A DNA stretch of 64,000 nt from Salinicola rhizosphaerae (GCF_014652715.1 NZ_BMZI01000001.1:205842-269841); one strand, 5' to 3'. Counted from the stretch's first letter, positions 1 to 10,020 are shown. A program made the numbers and translations. Notes: generated by a model from the letters alone, not told the origin.

Positions 1-1673
1 CCTTCGCCTTGGCGGTCGTCGGTTACGCCATCTACGCCGCGTCCAGTACCGCACTGGCCGAGATGATGAAACGCCTGATCGATGGCATCCAGCATCCGGA
101 CGCGTCGTTTCGCTACTTCCTGCCGCTGTTCGTGATCTTCATGTTCGCCACCCGCGGCGTGGGTACCTTTCTGGGTACCTACTTCATGAGCAACGTCGCG
201 CGTAACGTGGTGCACAAGCTGCGCTGTCAGGTGTTCAACCACATGCTGCACCTGCCGGGGCGGTTCTTCGACATGCACTCGAGCGGCCATCTGATCTCGC
301 GGGTGACCTATCACGTCGAGCAGGTCACCGGTGCGGCGACCAACGCCATCACGGTCATCCTGCGCGAGGGGCTCTTCGTCATCGGGTTGATCGGCTATCT
401 GCTCTGGACCAATTGGCTGCTGACGCTGATCTTCCTGGGCGTGACGCCATTGATCGGCCTGGTCGTACGCTACACCAGCAAGCGTTTCCGGCGGATTTCT
501 CGGCGTATCCAGAATTCGATGGGCGAGGTCACTCACGTCGCTTCCGAGGCGCTCACCGGCTACCGGGTGGTTCGGACTCACGGCGCCGAAGAGTACGAGA
601 AGCGTCGCTTCGAGGCGGCCAGCGCCTACAATCGCGAACAGAGCATCAAGGAGGCGATGACCAAGGCGACCAGCACGCCGGTGATTCAGCTGCTGATCGC
701 GCTGGCGCTGGCCGGTCTGGTCTGGCTGGCGATGGCGCCGGAGCTGATGGCGGCGATGACGCCGGGAGAGTTCGTCGCATTCATCACCGCCGCCTCGCTG
801 ATGGCCAAGCCCATTCGCTCGCTGACCGACGTCAACAGCATCATCCAGAAGGGGCTTTCCGCCGCGCAGGAGCTGTTCGGCCTGCTCAACCGACCGGCGG
901 AGGTCGACGAGGGGACGCTGGCGCCGCATCGTTTCGCGGGCAACGTCCATTTCGAGAACGTGCGTTTCTCTTATGCCGAAGATCAGCCCGAGGTACTCAA
1001 GGGGATCGAGCTCGAGGTGCCGGCCGGGCAGATGGTGGCCATCGTCGGCCGCTCGGGTAGCGGCAAGTCGACGCTGATGAGCCTGCTTCCGCGATTCTAT
1101 CGGCCGACCGAAGGCCGCATCCTGATCGACGGCGTCGATATCCAGGACTATCAGCTTTCACCGCTGCGCCAGCAGATCGCGCTGGTCTCCCAGCAGGTAA
1201 CGCTGTTCAACACCACGATCGCCGACAATATCGCCTACGGCTGGCCCGATACGCCGCGTGAGAAGGTCGAAGAGGCCGCGCGTGCGGCCTACGCACACGA
1301 GTTCATCGAGCGTCTGCCGAACGGTTACGACACCATCGTCGGTGACAACGGCGTCATGCTCTCGGGCGGGCAACGGCAGCGCCTGGCGATCGCCCGGGCC
1401 ATCTTCAAGGATGCCCCCGTGCTGATCCTTGATGAAGCGACATCGGCACTGGACACCGAGTCGGAGCGCTACATCCAGCGTGCGCTCGAGGTGGTCTGCC
1501 GTAACCGCACGACCTTCGTCATCGCCCACCGTCTTTCCACCATCGAGCGAGCTGATCGAATCGTGGTGATGGAGCAGGGCAATCTGATCGAAAGTGGCAC
1601 CCATGCGGAGCTCTTGCAGAAGGAGGGTGCTTACGCCTCGCTGCATCAGCTGCAGTTTCAGGAGGAGGCGTGA
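1..1673 (+). CDS. msbA: Lipid A export ATP-binding/permease MsbA (5' end cut by window)
   Basis: ABC half-transporter that flips lipid A core across the inner membrane. The reading frame is open from the first base, so the true start lies upstream; about 555 residues are visible against roughly 580 in the family, so only the N-terminal few tens of residues are missing. An ABC transmembrane domain with several hydrophobic segments fills the first half. The nucleotide-binding domain follows with Walker A GRSGSGKST, signature LSGGQRQRLAIARA, Walker B LILDEATSALD and the H-loop IAHRLST. The stop overlaps the GTG of lpxK by 4 nt, the usual msbA-lpxK coupling. The family assignment is firm and the 5' boundary is not visible. 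Confidence 0.95.
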   Translation, partial: FALAVVGYAIYAASSTALAEMMKRLIDGIQHPDASFRYFLPLFVIFMFATRGVGTFLGTYFMSNVARNVVHKLRCQVFNHMLHLPGRFFDMHSSGHLISRVTYHVEQVTGAATNAITVILREGLFVIGLIGYLLWTNWLLTLIFLGVTPLIGLVVRYTSKRFRRISRRIQNSMGEVTHVASEALTGYRVVRTHGAEEYEKRRFEAASAYNREQSIKEAMTKATSTPVIQLLIALALAGLVWLAMAPELMAAMTPGEFVAFITAASLMAKPIRSLTDVNSIIQKGLSAAQELFGLLNRPAEVDEGTLAPHRFAGNVHFENVRFSYAEDQPEVLKGIELEVPAGQMVAIVGRSGSGKSTLMSLLPRFYRPTEGRILIDGVDIQDYQLSPLRQQIALVSQQVTLFNTTIADNIAYGWPDTPREKVEEAARAAYAHEFIERLPNGYDTIVGDNGVMLSGGQRQRLAIARAIFKDAPVLILDEATSALDTESERYIQRALEVVCRNRTTFVIAHRLSTIERADRIVVMEQGNLIESGTHAELLQKEGAYASLHQLQFQEEA

Positions 1674-2779
1674 CGCCAGTCGAGCGCGCCTGGTATCACG
1701 ATGCCCGCTGGCTGTCATTGCTGGCGCCGCTGGAGCGTCTTTATCGGCGGGTCGTTCGTCGGCGTCGACTGGCTTATCGGAGCGGTCGTCGCGCCGTCTG
1801 GCAGCCGCCGGTGCCTCTCGTCGTCGTGGGTAACCTCTCGGTGGGCGGTACCGGTAAGTCGCCATTGGTCGCGTGGCTGGCCAGGGATCTGGTCGAGCGA
1901 GGCTGGCGCCCGGGGATCGTTTCTCGCGGTTACGGTGGCAAGGCCCGCAGCTATCCGCTGCGCGTCGATGCCGACACGCCGGTTGCCGCCAGCGGCGACG
2001 AGCCCCTGATGCTGGCTCAGCAGTGTGGCGTGCCGGTGGCCGTCGCTCCCGACCGTCCGGCCGCCGCCAGGCTATTGATCGATACCGCCGGCTGCGATGT
2101 GCTGCTCGCCGACGACGGTCTGCAGCACTACGCCCTGGGGCGATCGCTGGAGCTGGTCGTCGTCGATGGCTGGCGTGGCTTCGGCAACCGTCACTGTCTG
2201 CCGCGCGGCCCGCTGCGGGAGCCGCTGGAGCGTCTGAGTGAAGTCGATGCGGTGATCGGCAATGGCGGCCTGGCGCCGCTGCAGGAGAGCGACGGTGTCG
2301 GTATCCCCAGGTTTTCGATGGCGATCCGGCCAAGCGCCTGGCGCCACCTCGAGAGCGGCGAGTGTTTCCCCGTCGACTCGGCACCTTTTCCGCTGCGGCA
2401 TTCGGTTGCCGCGATAGCTGGCATCGGTCGCCCACAGCGGTTCTTCGAGACATTGACGGCGCTGGGGGTGGCTCATACGCCGCATGTGTTCAGCGACCAT
2501 CATCGCTTCGTCGCGAGTGATCTCCCCCAGGCGGCTGACGTGATCGTCATGACCGCCAAAGACGCCGTCAAATGTCGCGAATTCGCCGACGGCCGCTGCT
2601 GGGTACTCGATGTCGAAGCCTCGCCCGATCGCGCCTTCATCACCTGGTGGCAGCAGCAGGTCGAGTCATGGCAACACGGCGGGGCGCCTGCTGGCGCGGA
2701 TGCCACGCCTGGCGAATCACCCAGCAGATCGGCGCCGTTACAGGAAGCCTCTGGTTCAGTCGGCCCGAACACGCGATGA
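1670..2779 (+). CDS. lpxK: Tetraacyldisaccharide 4'-kinase LpxK
   Basis: Phosphorylates the 4' position of the tetraacyldisaccharide 1-phosphate lipid A precursor at the inner membrane. The P-loop GNLSVGGTGKSPL lies at residues 54-66, followed by the family block SRGYGG and DDGLQH. At 369 residues it is slightly longer than E. coli LpxK (328); the extra length is a low-complexity Ser/Ala/Gly/Pro tail after about residue 335. It starts at a GTG that overlaps the msbA stop (GTGA), so it is probably translationally coupled to the flippase that exports the finished product. Confidence 0.95.
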   Translation: MTPVERAWYHDARWLSLLAPLERLYRRVVRRRRLAYRSGRRAVWQPPVPLVVVGNLSVGGTGKSPLVAWLARDLVERGWRPGIVSRGYGGKARSYPLRVDADTPVAASGDEPLMLAQQCGVPVAVAPDRPAAARLLIDTAGCDVLLADDGLQHYALGRSLELVVVDGWRGFGNRHCLPRGPLREPLERLSEVDAVIGNGGLAPLQESDGVGIPRFSMAIRPSAWRHLESGECFPVDSAPFPLRHSVAAIAGIGRPQRFFETLTALGVAHTPHVFSDHHRFVASDLPQAADVIVMTAKDAVKCREFADGRCWVLDVEASPDRAFITWWQQQVESWQHGGAPAGADATPGESPSRSAPLQEASGSVGPNTR

Positions 2780-2967
2780 TGAGTCACAGTGGGGGCCGCG
2801 TTATCCGGATGAGTCGCGTCCGGGCTTCCAGTTTTCAAGGCCGTCTTTCGAGATCGTCCCTCGAACCTGTTTCGGGAGACTGACTCGCGAGACGGTTCCC
2901 CAAGTCAGTCTGCCAAGGCTGTCACCAAAGATTATCGTAATCATCACCGACCACCCGAGGAGTCGAC

Positions 2968-3168
2968 ATGGACAAAGAGCTGATAGCGATGCTGATCTGT
3001 CCGGTCAGCCACAGCGCGCTGACCTACGACCGCGAGCGCCAGGAGCTGAAAAGCTCGGTCAGCGGCCTTGCCTATCCGGTGCGTGACGGCATTCCCGTCA
3101 TGCTCGAGAACGAAGCTCGCGCCATGTCGACCGAGGAGAAGCTCGGCAAGGCGGCGCCGGCACCATGA
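2968..3168 (+). CDS. ycaR: Trm112/YcaR-like small protein
   Basis: A 66-residue protein of the Trm112p-like family (E. coli YcaR, about 60 residues), conserved between lpxK and kdsB in many gammaproteobacteria. Function is unproven in bacteria; Trm112 proteins act as small partner subunits of methyltransferases in eukaryotes. The start ATG has a GAGGAG ribosome site 6 nt upstream. The family's first motif, normally CPxC, reads CPVS here, and only one Cys remains in the protein, so structural zinc binding is unlikely. The C-terminal block [13 protein letters not shown] is intact. The stop overlaps kdsB by 4 nt (ATGA). The 188 bp upstream, after lpxK, show no clear promoter. Confidence 0.9.
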   Translation: MDKELIAMLICPVSHSALTYDRERQELKSSVSGLAYPVRDGIPVMLENEARAMSTEEKLGKAAPAP

Positions 3169-3938
3169 CCGATTTCGTCGTTGTCATTCCCGCACGCTAT
3201 GGCTCCAGCCGACTGCCCGGCAAGCCGCTCATGGAGATCGGCGGTCTGCCGATGGTTCAGCACGTCTGGGCCCGTGCCAACGAGAGCGGTGCTTCACGCG
3301 TCGTGATCGCAACCGATGACCCGCGCATCGAGCAGGCGGCTGCACGGTTCGGTGCCGAGGTCGTGATGACCCGAGACGATCACCCCTCCGGGACCGACCG
3401 GCTGGCGGAGGTCGCGGCCAAGCTCTCGCTGGCGCCGGAGACGATCGTCGTCAACGTCCAGGGGGATGAGCCGCTGTTGCCGGCCGCGGTCATCGACCAG
3501 GTCGCCGAGCGGCTGGCGGGTGACGAACGCGCCTCGGTGTCGACACTGGCGGAACCGATTGGCGACGTCGATACGCTGTTCAATCCCAACGTGGTCAAGG
3601 TGGTCACCGATCTCGGCGGGCGTGCCCTCTACTTCAGCCGCGCGCCGATCCCGTGGGATCGCAACGCCTGGAAGACGCAGCCGCCGACGCTGCTCGAGAC
3701 CGACGCCTGGCTGCGTCATATCGGACTCTACGCTTACCGCGCAGGTTTTCTCGAAGAATACGTCACCTGGGCGCCGGCCCCCCTCGAGCAGCTCGAGCAG
3801 CTCGAGCAGTTGCGGGCGCTTCAGCACGGGCACTTCATTCAGGTCGCCACGGTTCACTCGCCTTTGCCTGGCGGCGTGGATACCCAGGAAGACCTGGATC
3901 GGGTCCGCGAGCACTTCGCGCGGCAGCAGACCGCATGA
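3165..3938 (+). CDS. kdsB: 3-deoxy-manno-octulosonate cytidylyltransferase KdsB
   Basis: Activates Kdo as CMP-Kdo for addition to lipid A. The N-terminal nucleotide-binding motif [15 protein letters not shown] (residues 8-22) and NVQGDEPLL are diagnostic, and the 257-residue length is normal. The Leu-Glu-Gln run near residues 207-215 is encoded by three 9-bp DNA repeats but adds no length compared with the E. coli protein as I remember it. ATGA overlaps at both ends tie it to the Trm112-like gene and to the downstream phosphatase, placing Kdo activation in the same transcript as lipid A synthesis. Confidence 0.96.
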   Translation: MTDFVVVIPARYGSSRLPGKPLMEIGGLPMVQHVWARANESGASRVVIATDDPRIEQAAARFGAEVVMTRDDHPSGTDRLAEVAAKLSLAPETIVVNVQGDEPLLPAAVIDQVAERLAGDERASVSTLAEPIGDVDTLFNPNVVKVVTDLGGRALYFSRAPIPWDRNAWKTQPPTLLETDAWLRHIGLYAYRAGFLEEYVTWAPAPLEQLEQLEQLRALQHGHFIQVATVHSPLPGGVDTQEDLDRVREHFARQQTA

Positions 3939-4435
3939 GCGAGCGAACGCCGGATCTCCATATCCTCTTCGTCTGCATGGGCAATATCTGCCGTTCGCCG
4001 ACGGCGGAGGGTATGCTGCGTCAGCGTCTCGGTGAAAGAGGGCTGATCGAGCGTGTCGATGTCGATTCCTGCGGCACGGGAGCCTGGCACGTGGGCGAGG
4101 CGCCGGACCCGCGGGCCATCAAAGCCGCGCTGGCGCGTGGTTACGATATTCGAACCCTGCGCGGTCGCCAGCTGACGCAGCAGGATTTCGAGAACTTCGA
4201 TGAAATTCTGGTGATGGACGAGGATAACCTTGAGCGCGTGATGGCCTTGGCTCCAGCGCTATCGCGGGCGAAGGTGTCTCGGTTGATGCGCTACGCCGGG
4301 CAGCCGGATGCCGACGTGCCGGACCCCTATTTCGGCGGCGAGGCCGGCTTTCAACATGTGCTGGATCAGCTGGCGCGCGCGGTCGATGGCCTGGTCGACT
4401 CGCTGGAACATCGGCTGGTGGCCTTCGATGGTTGA
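3935..4435 (+). CDS. Low-molecular-weight protein-tyrosine phosphatase
   Basis: A 166-residue LMW-PTP. The P-loop CMGNICRS carries nucleophile Cys14 and Arg20, and the general-acid loop is VPDPYF near residue 130. I chose the ATG that overlaps the kdsB stop (ATGA) because the catalytic loop then begins at residue 14, as in the family; the longer open frame upstream reads through kdsB out of frame. Members usually dephosphorylate tyrosine kinases of capsule export (Wzc/BY-kinases), but no kinase is nearby. The same kdsB-ptp-murB order exists in Pseudomonas aeruginosa. The substrate is unknown. Confidence 0.92.
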   Translation: MSERTPDLHILFVCMGNICRSPTAEGMLRQRLGERGLIERVDVDSCGTGAWHVGEAPDPRAIKAALARGYDIRTLRGRQLTQQDFENFDEILVMDEDNLERVMALAPALSRAKVSRLMRYAGQPDADVPDPYFGGEAGFQHVLDQLARAVDGLVDSLEHRLVAFDG

Positions 4436-5450
4436 TATCGAGCCGCGCCTCGAACCCGATTGTGACCTGACCTCGACCAACACGCTGGCGCTGCCCAGCC
4501 GGGCAGCCTGGCTGCTGCGTGCCGGCACGGCTGACGAGATCGTCTCTGGCCTGCGCTTCGCGGCGGCACGCGGCTGGCCGGTGCGGGTGTTGGGGGGCGG
4601 CAGCAATTCGCTACTGCCGCCATCTCTCCCCGGTTTGACCATCAGGCCGGAGATCGACGGCATCGCGTTCGACAGCGGTCCTGACGATGGGGTCGAGGTC
4701 GAAGTCGGTGCGGGGGTGTCGTGGCACGAATTCGTCACCGCCAGCGTCGAACGCGGACTCTGGGGCGTCGAGAATCTGGCCTTGATTCCCGGTTGCACTG
4801 GCGCCGCGCCGATCCAGAACATCGGCGCCTACGGCGTGGAATTGAGCGACGTGCTGAGCTGGGTCGAGTTCATCGACCGAAGGGATCTCTCGACGCACCG
4901 CGTGTCGGCCGAGGCGTGCGAGCTCGGGTATCGTCACAGCTTGTTCAAGGGCGCACTGGCAGACGTTGCGGTCATCACGCGTCTCGGGCTGCAACTGTCG
5001 CGCCGAGCGACGCCCCGACTCGATTACGGTGTACTGGGTGAGCGTGTTTCCGCGACGCCCAGCGTGCGAGAAATATTCGAGGCCGTCTGCGCGATTCGAC
5101 GCGAGAAGCTTCCCGATCCCGTGACGACGCCGAACGCCGGCAGTTTTTTCAAGAATCCGGTGGTGGACCGTGCAGCCTGCGATGCGCTGCTCGCCGAGAC
5201 CCCGGACATGCCGCACTATCCGCTCGCCGATGGCCGAGCCAAGCTGGCGGCGGGCTGGCTGATCGATCAATGCGGCTGGAAAGGGGCGCGGGACGGAGCC
5301 TTTGGCGTGCATGACCGTCAGGCGCTGGTGCTGGTCCACTTTGGTGGCGGGACGCTCGCTGGACTGCTGGCGTTTGCTGAGCGCATCGTTGTCGACGTTC
5401 GTCAGCGTTTCGGCGTGACATTGGAGCGAGAGCCGGGCATCGCGAAATAG
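4428..5450 (+). CDS. murB: UDP-N-acetylenolpyruvoylglucosamine reductase MurB
   Basis: FAD-dependent enzyme that reduces UDP-GlcNAc-enolpyruvate to UDP-MurNAc in the cytoplasm. At 340 residues it is a type I MurB like the E. coli enzyme (342). Visible signatures are the FAD-binding loop VLGGGSNSLLP, IPGCTGAAPIQNIGAYGVE, and the block PNAGSFFKNPVV, which carries the catalytic serine. The ATG overlaps the phosphatase gene by 8 nt, and the protein from this start aligns with the family N-terminus. It is the last gene of the leftmost operon; no terminator of its own is clear, although the rne terminator lies downstream. Confidence 0.96.
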   Translation: MVDIEPRLEPDCDLTSTNTLALPSRAAWLLRAGTADEIVSGLRFAAARGWPVRVLGGGSNSLLPPSLPGLTIRPEIDGIAFDSGPDDGVEVEVGAGVSWHEFVTASVERGLWGVENLALIPGCTGAAPIQNIGAYGVELSDVLSWVEFIDRRDLSTHRVSAEACELGYRHSLFKGALADVAVITRLGLQLSRRATPRLDYGVLGERVSATPSVREIFEAVCAIRREKLPDPVTTPNAGSFFKNPVVDRAACDALLAETPDMPHYPLADGRAKLAAGWLIDQCGWKGARDGAFGVHDRQALVLVHFGGGTLAGLLAFAERIVVDVRQRFGVTLEREPGIAK

Positions 5451-5643
5451 CAGGTCGTCGCGAAGTAGCAGGGCGTCGTCGAACCGCCCGCCGGAGTTCG
5501 GCATCTGCCGTTCTGCACCCCGGGCAAGACCCTCATGGCCCGCACTCGGCTTGGCGTCGAGCCGGCTCGCCAGACGCGCGAGTCGTCATGGGCGCTGGCC
5601 GGCAGATCGCCGCGAAGACAATGTCTCCCCGACGGTCAAACAC

Positions 5644-5676
5644 AAAAAAGCCCGGATTCTTGTGAATCCGGGCTTT
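5644..5676 (-). terminator. Rho-independent terminator of rne
   Basis: A 13-bp perfect stem (5647-5659 pairing with 5664-5676) closes a TTGT loop. Read on the minus strand it ends in a run of T (complement of 5644-5649), 28 bp beyond the rne stop. On the plus strand the T run is missing, so it would stop murB transcripts less efficiently. Confidence 0.9.
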
Positions 5677-5703
5677 GCGCTTCTGCTTGGCGCGAGCTTG
5701 AGA

Positions 5704-8700
5704 TCAGCTTTCGCCTTGCTCGCGACGGCGTTTTTCACGCGGGTCATTGTGCGCGCGTCGGCGACGCGTCGAGCGCGTAGGCTCGCCCCCGGCGGTTTCC
5801 GAAGCGCCGTCGTCGGCATCGACCTCTGCCGTTGCAGGCGAAGCACTCGTCTGCATCGAGGCGTCCGTTGCCGGCTCGTCTACGGATGTCGACGTCACGT
5901 CCTGCGGGGCGTGTTTTTCGTCGGGTACGCTCGCAGGGCTGCTGGTGGTGGCCTGCGCGGCGTCGGGGACCGTCGCTTCAGCCTTTCCGGCCTCGGCTTT
6001 AGTCTCGCGCTCGGGTGCGCTGTCGACGCTGGCGTCTTCCGGTTTGCCAGACGTTACCTCGCTCAATGTGACTTCACGAGAGGCAGCAGGGCGGGAGCTC
6101 GGGGGCGCAACTGCACCCTCTTCGCTGATTGCCGGTGTCGCGTCGCTGACATCCGACTGGCGCGAAGTCACCGCGTCGTCACCAGGGCGGTGCCCAAAAG
6201 ATTCGGCCTCGTTGTCCTGCGGGGCCGCTGAGGTCGCCTCGTCGGAAACCGCGTTGTCGGACGTTACCGAGTGCTCGGCTGCGGGCGTGACGTCGGCCGC
6301 CGGCTCGTGGGTCGGGGCGTCGGTGTGCTGCGCCTTGCTTGTCGCGCTAGCCGATTCCTCCTGCTGCGCCGTTGCAGCCTGGGTCGGTGTGGTCGCGGCT
6401 GTGTTGCTGTCCGCATCGGCAGTCGGCGCGGACCGATCCTGCGGGCCACTCTCTGCCGTATTCGCGTCAGCATGCTTGGCGTCAACGGTACCCGCATCGG
6501 CAGAGCGGGGCGCAGTGTCGTCCGCTCTCGACGCCGCATCCGCGGTGGCCGATGCACCCGAATCGGTGGCGGTTTCGGCCGTGGCAGCGTCACGCGGAGG
6601 CGTTGACGCGTTCTCGGCCTTCGCTGTCGCGGTTGCGTTGGCATCCGTGGCTGCCGCTTTGACCTTGGCAGCATCCTCCGCGGCGCCCGATTCGGCCTGC
6701 GGCGTGGTCGCTGGAGCGTCGGTCGCTTCGGCCTGAAGGCGCTGCTGCTCGGCGACGGCTGCCGGATTCAGCGCCTGCTTGCGCGAGCGCTTGCGCGGAT
6801 TATTGCGCGTTCGCTTGGGCTTGGTGTCGGCGACGAACTCGGTCGACGGGGCCGCATCCTGACGGCTTTCCGCCTGATCTTTACGAGCGTCGTTGCTCTT
6901 GTTGTCACTGGAACGATTGTCGTCACTGGAGCGGTTGTCGGCGGGCCGAGTGTCACCGGATCGACCCTCATTCGAGCGAGCGGTCTCCTGACGCTTGTCC
7001 TTGCCGCCGGACTTGCCGTTACCGTTTTGGCGTTCGGCCTTCGGCGGCTCATTCGTCGTCTGATCGGCTCGACCGAGGTCGGCTTTGGGCGAGTCGCCCT
7101 TGCTGCCGCGATTGGACTGACGGTTGTCACCGCTGGGCTCCTGACGCGAGCTCTGGCGGTTATCGCTGCGAGAGTCCTGACGCGAGTTCTGCCGGCCGTC
7201 GCTACGAGAGTCGTTACTGCTCTGTCGATCGTTCTGGCCACCGCGGCGGCGACGGTTGTTGTTGCGGTTGCTACCGTCGTTGCGATTGCCGTTTTCACCA
7301 CGGTTATCGCTACGGCTACCGTCGCCTGACTTGCCCTCCTGGCGCGCGGAGGCCGTGCGGGAATCGCCGCGGTTGCCACCGCTGCGCTGACTCGGTTGAG
7401 CGGTCGGGCTGCCGGACTGCGAGCGCTGTGCTGTGCCGGAATCGCGGGCCGGCTGTGGCACTTCCTCGTCGGCGCGACGCCGGCCGAAGAGCCCCCGGAA
7501 AAGCTGCATCAGCCCACCGTTGGGCGCCTGTGCGGCGGGCGTGGCGGCTGCCTGTCCAGCATTGGAAGGCGCCTGCGGCGTAGCCGCCGGCTTGGCTGGC
7601 TGCGATTCGCTGGGCTCCTGATGCAGGGAGTCAGGGGCGGGTGCGCTGTGCTGCACCATCTGCACGGCGGCCTGGGTGCGCTGGATCGGCTTGGCGAGCG
7701 TGGTCTCCGGCTCCTTGATCGCATCGCTCTCGACCGACAGCTCGTAGCTGGACTTGGTGTCGTCGCCTTCCTCGAAGACGTGATCGTCACGCAGACGCTG
7801 CACGTCGTAGTGCGGCGTATCCATGTCGGGGTTGGGCAGCAGCACGACGCGAACGCCCTGACGACGCTCGACATCGGCCAGTACGCTGCGCTTCTCGTTG
7901 AGCAGATAGGTCGCGACGGGAACCGGCAGGATAGCGCGGATCTGTGCGCTGCGTTCCTTCATCGACTCTTCTTCGATCAGACGCAGGATCGATAGCGCCA
8001 GCGAGCGGACGTCACGAATGGTGCCCTGACCGTTGCAGCGTGGGCAGACCACGCCGCTGGTCTCGCCCAGGGAAGGCCGCAGCCGCTGGCGCGACATTTC
8101 CATCAGGCCAAAACGGGAGATGCGACCGATCTGCACGCGCGCGCGATCGAGCTTGAGCGCGTCCCGCATGCGGTTCTCGACTTCGCGCTGATTGCGGGCC
8201 GGAGACATGTCGATGAAATCGATGACCACCAGGCCACCGATATCGCGCAGGCGGAGCTGGCGGGCAATCTCGTCGGCCGCTTCCAGGTTGGTCTGGAGTG
8301 CGGTCTCTTCGATGTCTGCCCCCCGCGTGGCGCGAGCGGAGTTGATGTCGATCGAGACCAGAGCTTCGGTATGGTCGATCACCACCGAGCCGCCGGAGGG
8401 CAGCTTGACCTCACGCTGATACGCGGTCTCGATCTGGGACTCGATCTGGAAGCGCGAGAAGAGCGGCACTTCGTCGGTGTAGAGCTTAATCTTCTGCTGG
8501 TAGGAGGGCATGACCTGACGGATGAAGCTCAGCGCTTCTTCATGCACGTCCTTGAGATCGATCAGGACCTCGCCGATGTCCTGGCGCAGGTAATCGCGCA
8601 TCGCGCGAATGATCACATTGGATTCGCGATAGATCAGGAAGGGCGCGGGTCGCTTGACGGCCTCGGTGGTGATCGCTTCCCAGACCTGGACGAGGTAGTC

Positions 8701-9246
8701 GAGATCCCACTGCAGTTCTTCGGGCGAACGGCCGATCCCGGCGGTGCGTACGATGACGCCCATCTTGTCGGGCAGCGTCAACTGCCCCATGGCATCCTTG
8801 AGCTGGGAGCGTTCTTCACCCTCGATGCGCCGAGAGATGCCGCCGGCACGAGGGTTGTTTGGCATCAGGACGAGAAAGCGCCCCGCCAGACTGATGAAGG
8901 TCGTCAGCGCGGCGCCCTTGTTTCCACGCTCCTCCTTGTCGACCTGGACGATCACTTCCTGGCCTTCCTTGAGCACCTCCTTGATGTTGGGGCGCCCGGA
9001 TGGCTCCTTGGAGAAGTATTCGCGCGAGATTTCCTTTAGCGGCAGGAAGCCGTGGCGATCGGCGCCGAAATCGACGAAGGCGGCTTCCAGACTGGGTTCG
9101 AGGCGGGTGATCTTGCCGCGATAGATATTGGCCTTCTTCTGCTCCCGGGCACCGGATTCGATATCCAGGTCGTAGAGGCGCTGTCCATCGACGAGTGCGA
9201 CGCGCAGCTCTTCGGGCTGGGTCGCGTTGATAAGCATTCTTTTCAT
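5704..9246 (-). CDS. rne: Ribonuclease E
   Basis: Essential endoribonuclease and degradosome scaffold, 1180 residues (E. coli 1061). The start is the ATG reading [18 protein letters not shown], which matches the E. coli N-terminus; a longer frame to 9309 is not supported. The S1 domain is at about 38-120. The DNase I-like catalytic core has [10 protein letters not shown] (Asp near 301) and VVIDFIDM (Asp near 344). The Zn-link CPRCNGQG lies near residue 402. After the core, [14 protein letters not shown] near residue 580 resembles the membrane-anchor amphipathic helix. The rest, about 590 residues, is disordered: first rich in Arg/Asn/Ser/Asp with degenerate repeats, then Ala/Thr/Asp/Glu-rich, ending with the basic tail [20 protein letters not shown]. 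Confidence 0.97.
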   Translation of the reverse strand: MKRMLINATQPEELRVALVDGQRLYDLDIESGAREQKKANIYRGKITRLEPSLEAAFVDFGADRHGFLPLKEISREYFSKEPSGRPNIKEVLKEGQEVIVQVDKEERGNKGAALTTFISLAGRFLVLMPNNPRAGGISRRIEGEERSQLKDAMGQLTLPDKMGVIVRTAGIGRSPEELQWDLDYLVQVWEAITTEAVKRPAPFLIYRESNVIIRAMRDYLRQDIGEVLIDLKDVHEEALSFIRQVMPSYQQKIKLYTDEVPLFSRFQIESQIETAYQREVKLPSGGSVVIDHTEALVSIDINSARATRGADIEETALQTNLEAADEIARQLRLRDIGGLVVIDFIDMSPARNQREVENRMRDALKLDRARVQIGRISRFGLMEMSRQRLRPSLGETSGVVCPRCNGQGTIRDVRSLALSILRLIEEESMKERSAQIRAILPVPVATYLLNEKRSVLADVERRQGVRVVLLPNPDMDTPHYDVQRLRDDHVFEEGDDTKSSYELSVESDAIKEPETTLAKPIQRTQAAVQMVQHSAPAPDSLHQEPSESQPAKPAATPQAPSNAGQAAATPAAQAPNGGLMQLFRGLFGRRRADEEVPQPARDSGTAQRSQSGSPTAQPSQRSGGNRGDSRTASARQEGKSGDGSRSDNRGENGNRNDGSNRNNNRRRRGGQNDRQSSNDSRSDGRQNSRQDSRSDNRQSSRQEPSGDNRQSNRGSKGDSPKADLGRADQTTNEPPKAERQNGNGKSGGKDKRQETARSNEGRSGDTRPADNRSSDDNRSSDNKSNDARKDQAESRQDAAPSTEFVADTKPKRTRNNPRKRSRKQALNPAAVAEQQRLQAEATDAPATTPQAESGAAEDAAKVKAAATDANATATAKAENASTPPRDAATAETATDSGASATADAASRADDTAPRSADAGTVDAKHADANTAESGPQDRSAPTADADSNTAATTPTQAATAQQEESASATSKAQHTDAPTHEPAADVTPAAEHSVTSDNAVSDEATSAAPQDNEAESFGHRPGDDAVTSRQSDVSDATPAISEEGAVAPPSSRPAASREVTLSEVTSGKPEDASVDSAPERETKAEAGKAEATVPDAAQATTSSPASVPDEKHAPQDVTSTSVDEPATDASMQTSASPATAEVDADDGASETAGGEPTRSTRRRRAHNDPREKRRREQGES

Positions 9247-10020
9247 ACGGTCTCGCTGATTGAGCGTGCCCATGGAAGGCGTGCTGCAATTGGCGACGAC
9301 GAACCGCAAGCGGTCGTGCTGTGCTCGCGCACATAGGTGAAACCACCCGGCAGAATCAATGAGCGCAGCCTGTGCCAGAACGAGCTTCGCGTGAAACTCG
9401 TGCGAGATCCCGCGTCAGGGACTCGAAGGGAATGTCCGGAAACCGCTTGTCTCCCGGCGCAGTACGGCCGGCGAGGCGAGTTCAGGTCGACGCTCGTCGA
9501 GCCCTGTGGCGTGCTTGCTCATGACCATTACATCTCTGCTGTCATTACCTGCTTATGGGTGCTGCACATACATGAATCGAGTACGAAACGGTGGCAGAAC
9601 ATGTCACGGTGCGTTTTCAGTGGCGCATCCGGTTCTGCAGACTGCCGTCCATGTCACTTGGCATTGTTCGGTTCGGCGACGCCTTCCACGGGTACTTGTG
9701 GGTTTCCCGCGAGACGAAGGGACGGGGTTGCCGTCATGGCTTCGACTTCGGGGGCCTGGCGTTCCAAACGTGTTTTGATCGTCTCAGCAGTCGTGGGCTT
9801 CGCGCTTCGTTAACTTGCTGGAAGATCGAGACTTTTTGTCGCTCTGGCCGACATGTCCAGGGGTCGGCGCCAGAATGAGAACACTCTCATTGAGCGAACC
9901 CGCAATATAACAGTAATGCGACGTGAGCGGCAATTGAGGTCGCGCCGGGCGGACGGTGCGTTAGAATAGCCGCCCGGTGGCGCGATGGTAGCGTGACTGC
10001 AGGCGGTCGAGGAGTCGAGC
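9247..10020. other. rne-rluC divergent intergenic region (probable long rne leader)
   Basis: The 774 bp between the divergent rne and rluC start codons hold no convincing gene; open frames here lack ribosome sites and recognisable sequence. A plausible rne promoter near 9904-9933 would give an rne leader of about 650 nt. In E. coli the rne mRNA has a 361-nt structured leader through which RNase E represses its own synthesis, so an equivalent role is likely but inferred. No good rluC promoter was found. Confidence 0.6.
9904..9933 (-). promoter_or_regulatory. Candidate sigma70 promoter of rne
   Basis: On the minus strand a -35 TTGCCG (complement of 9928-9933) and -10 TATATT (complement of 9904-9909) are separated by 18 bp. 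Transcription would begin near 9897, about 650 nt before the rne ATG. This is one of the few AT-rich patches in the region. Confidence 0.45.

Noticed and set aside
1158-2453. 431-codon minus-strand open frame across msbA and lpxK
   Set aside because: Arg/Ala/Pro-rich shadow of two well-supported plus-strand genes.
3783-3811. Three 9-bp CTCGAGCAG-type repeats in kdsB as a coding expansion
   Set aside because: Alignment with the remembered E. coli KdsB shows the same length at this site, so the repeats reflect codon choice for Leu-Glu-Gln, not an insertion.
5747-6736. 329-codon plus-strand open frame opposite the 3' part of rne
   Set aside because: It is antisense to the Ala/Thr/Asp-rich RNase E tail, has skewed Ala/Ser/Val composition, no ribosome site and no recognisable domain; it is a by-product of GC-rich codon use.
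6840-7380. Short repeated motifs that could suggest a CRISPR array
   Set aside because: They are degenerate codon repeats inside the RNase E coding sequence, without constant repeats, unique spacers or cas genes.
9337-9813. 158-codon open frame in the rne-rluC gap
   Set aside because: No ribosome site, no known family, and it runs antisense through the presumed rne leader; overlapping frames of similar size occur there by chance.
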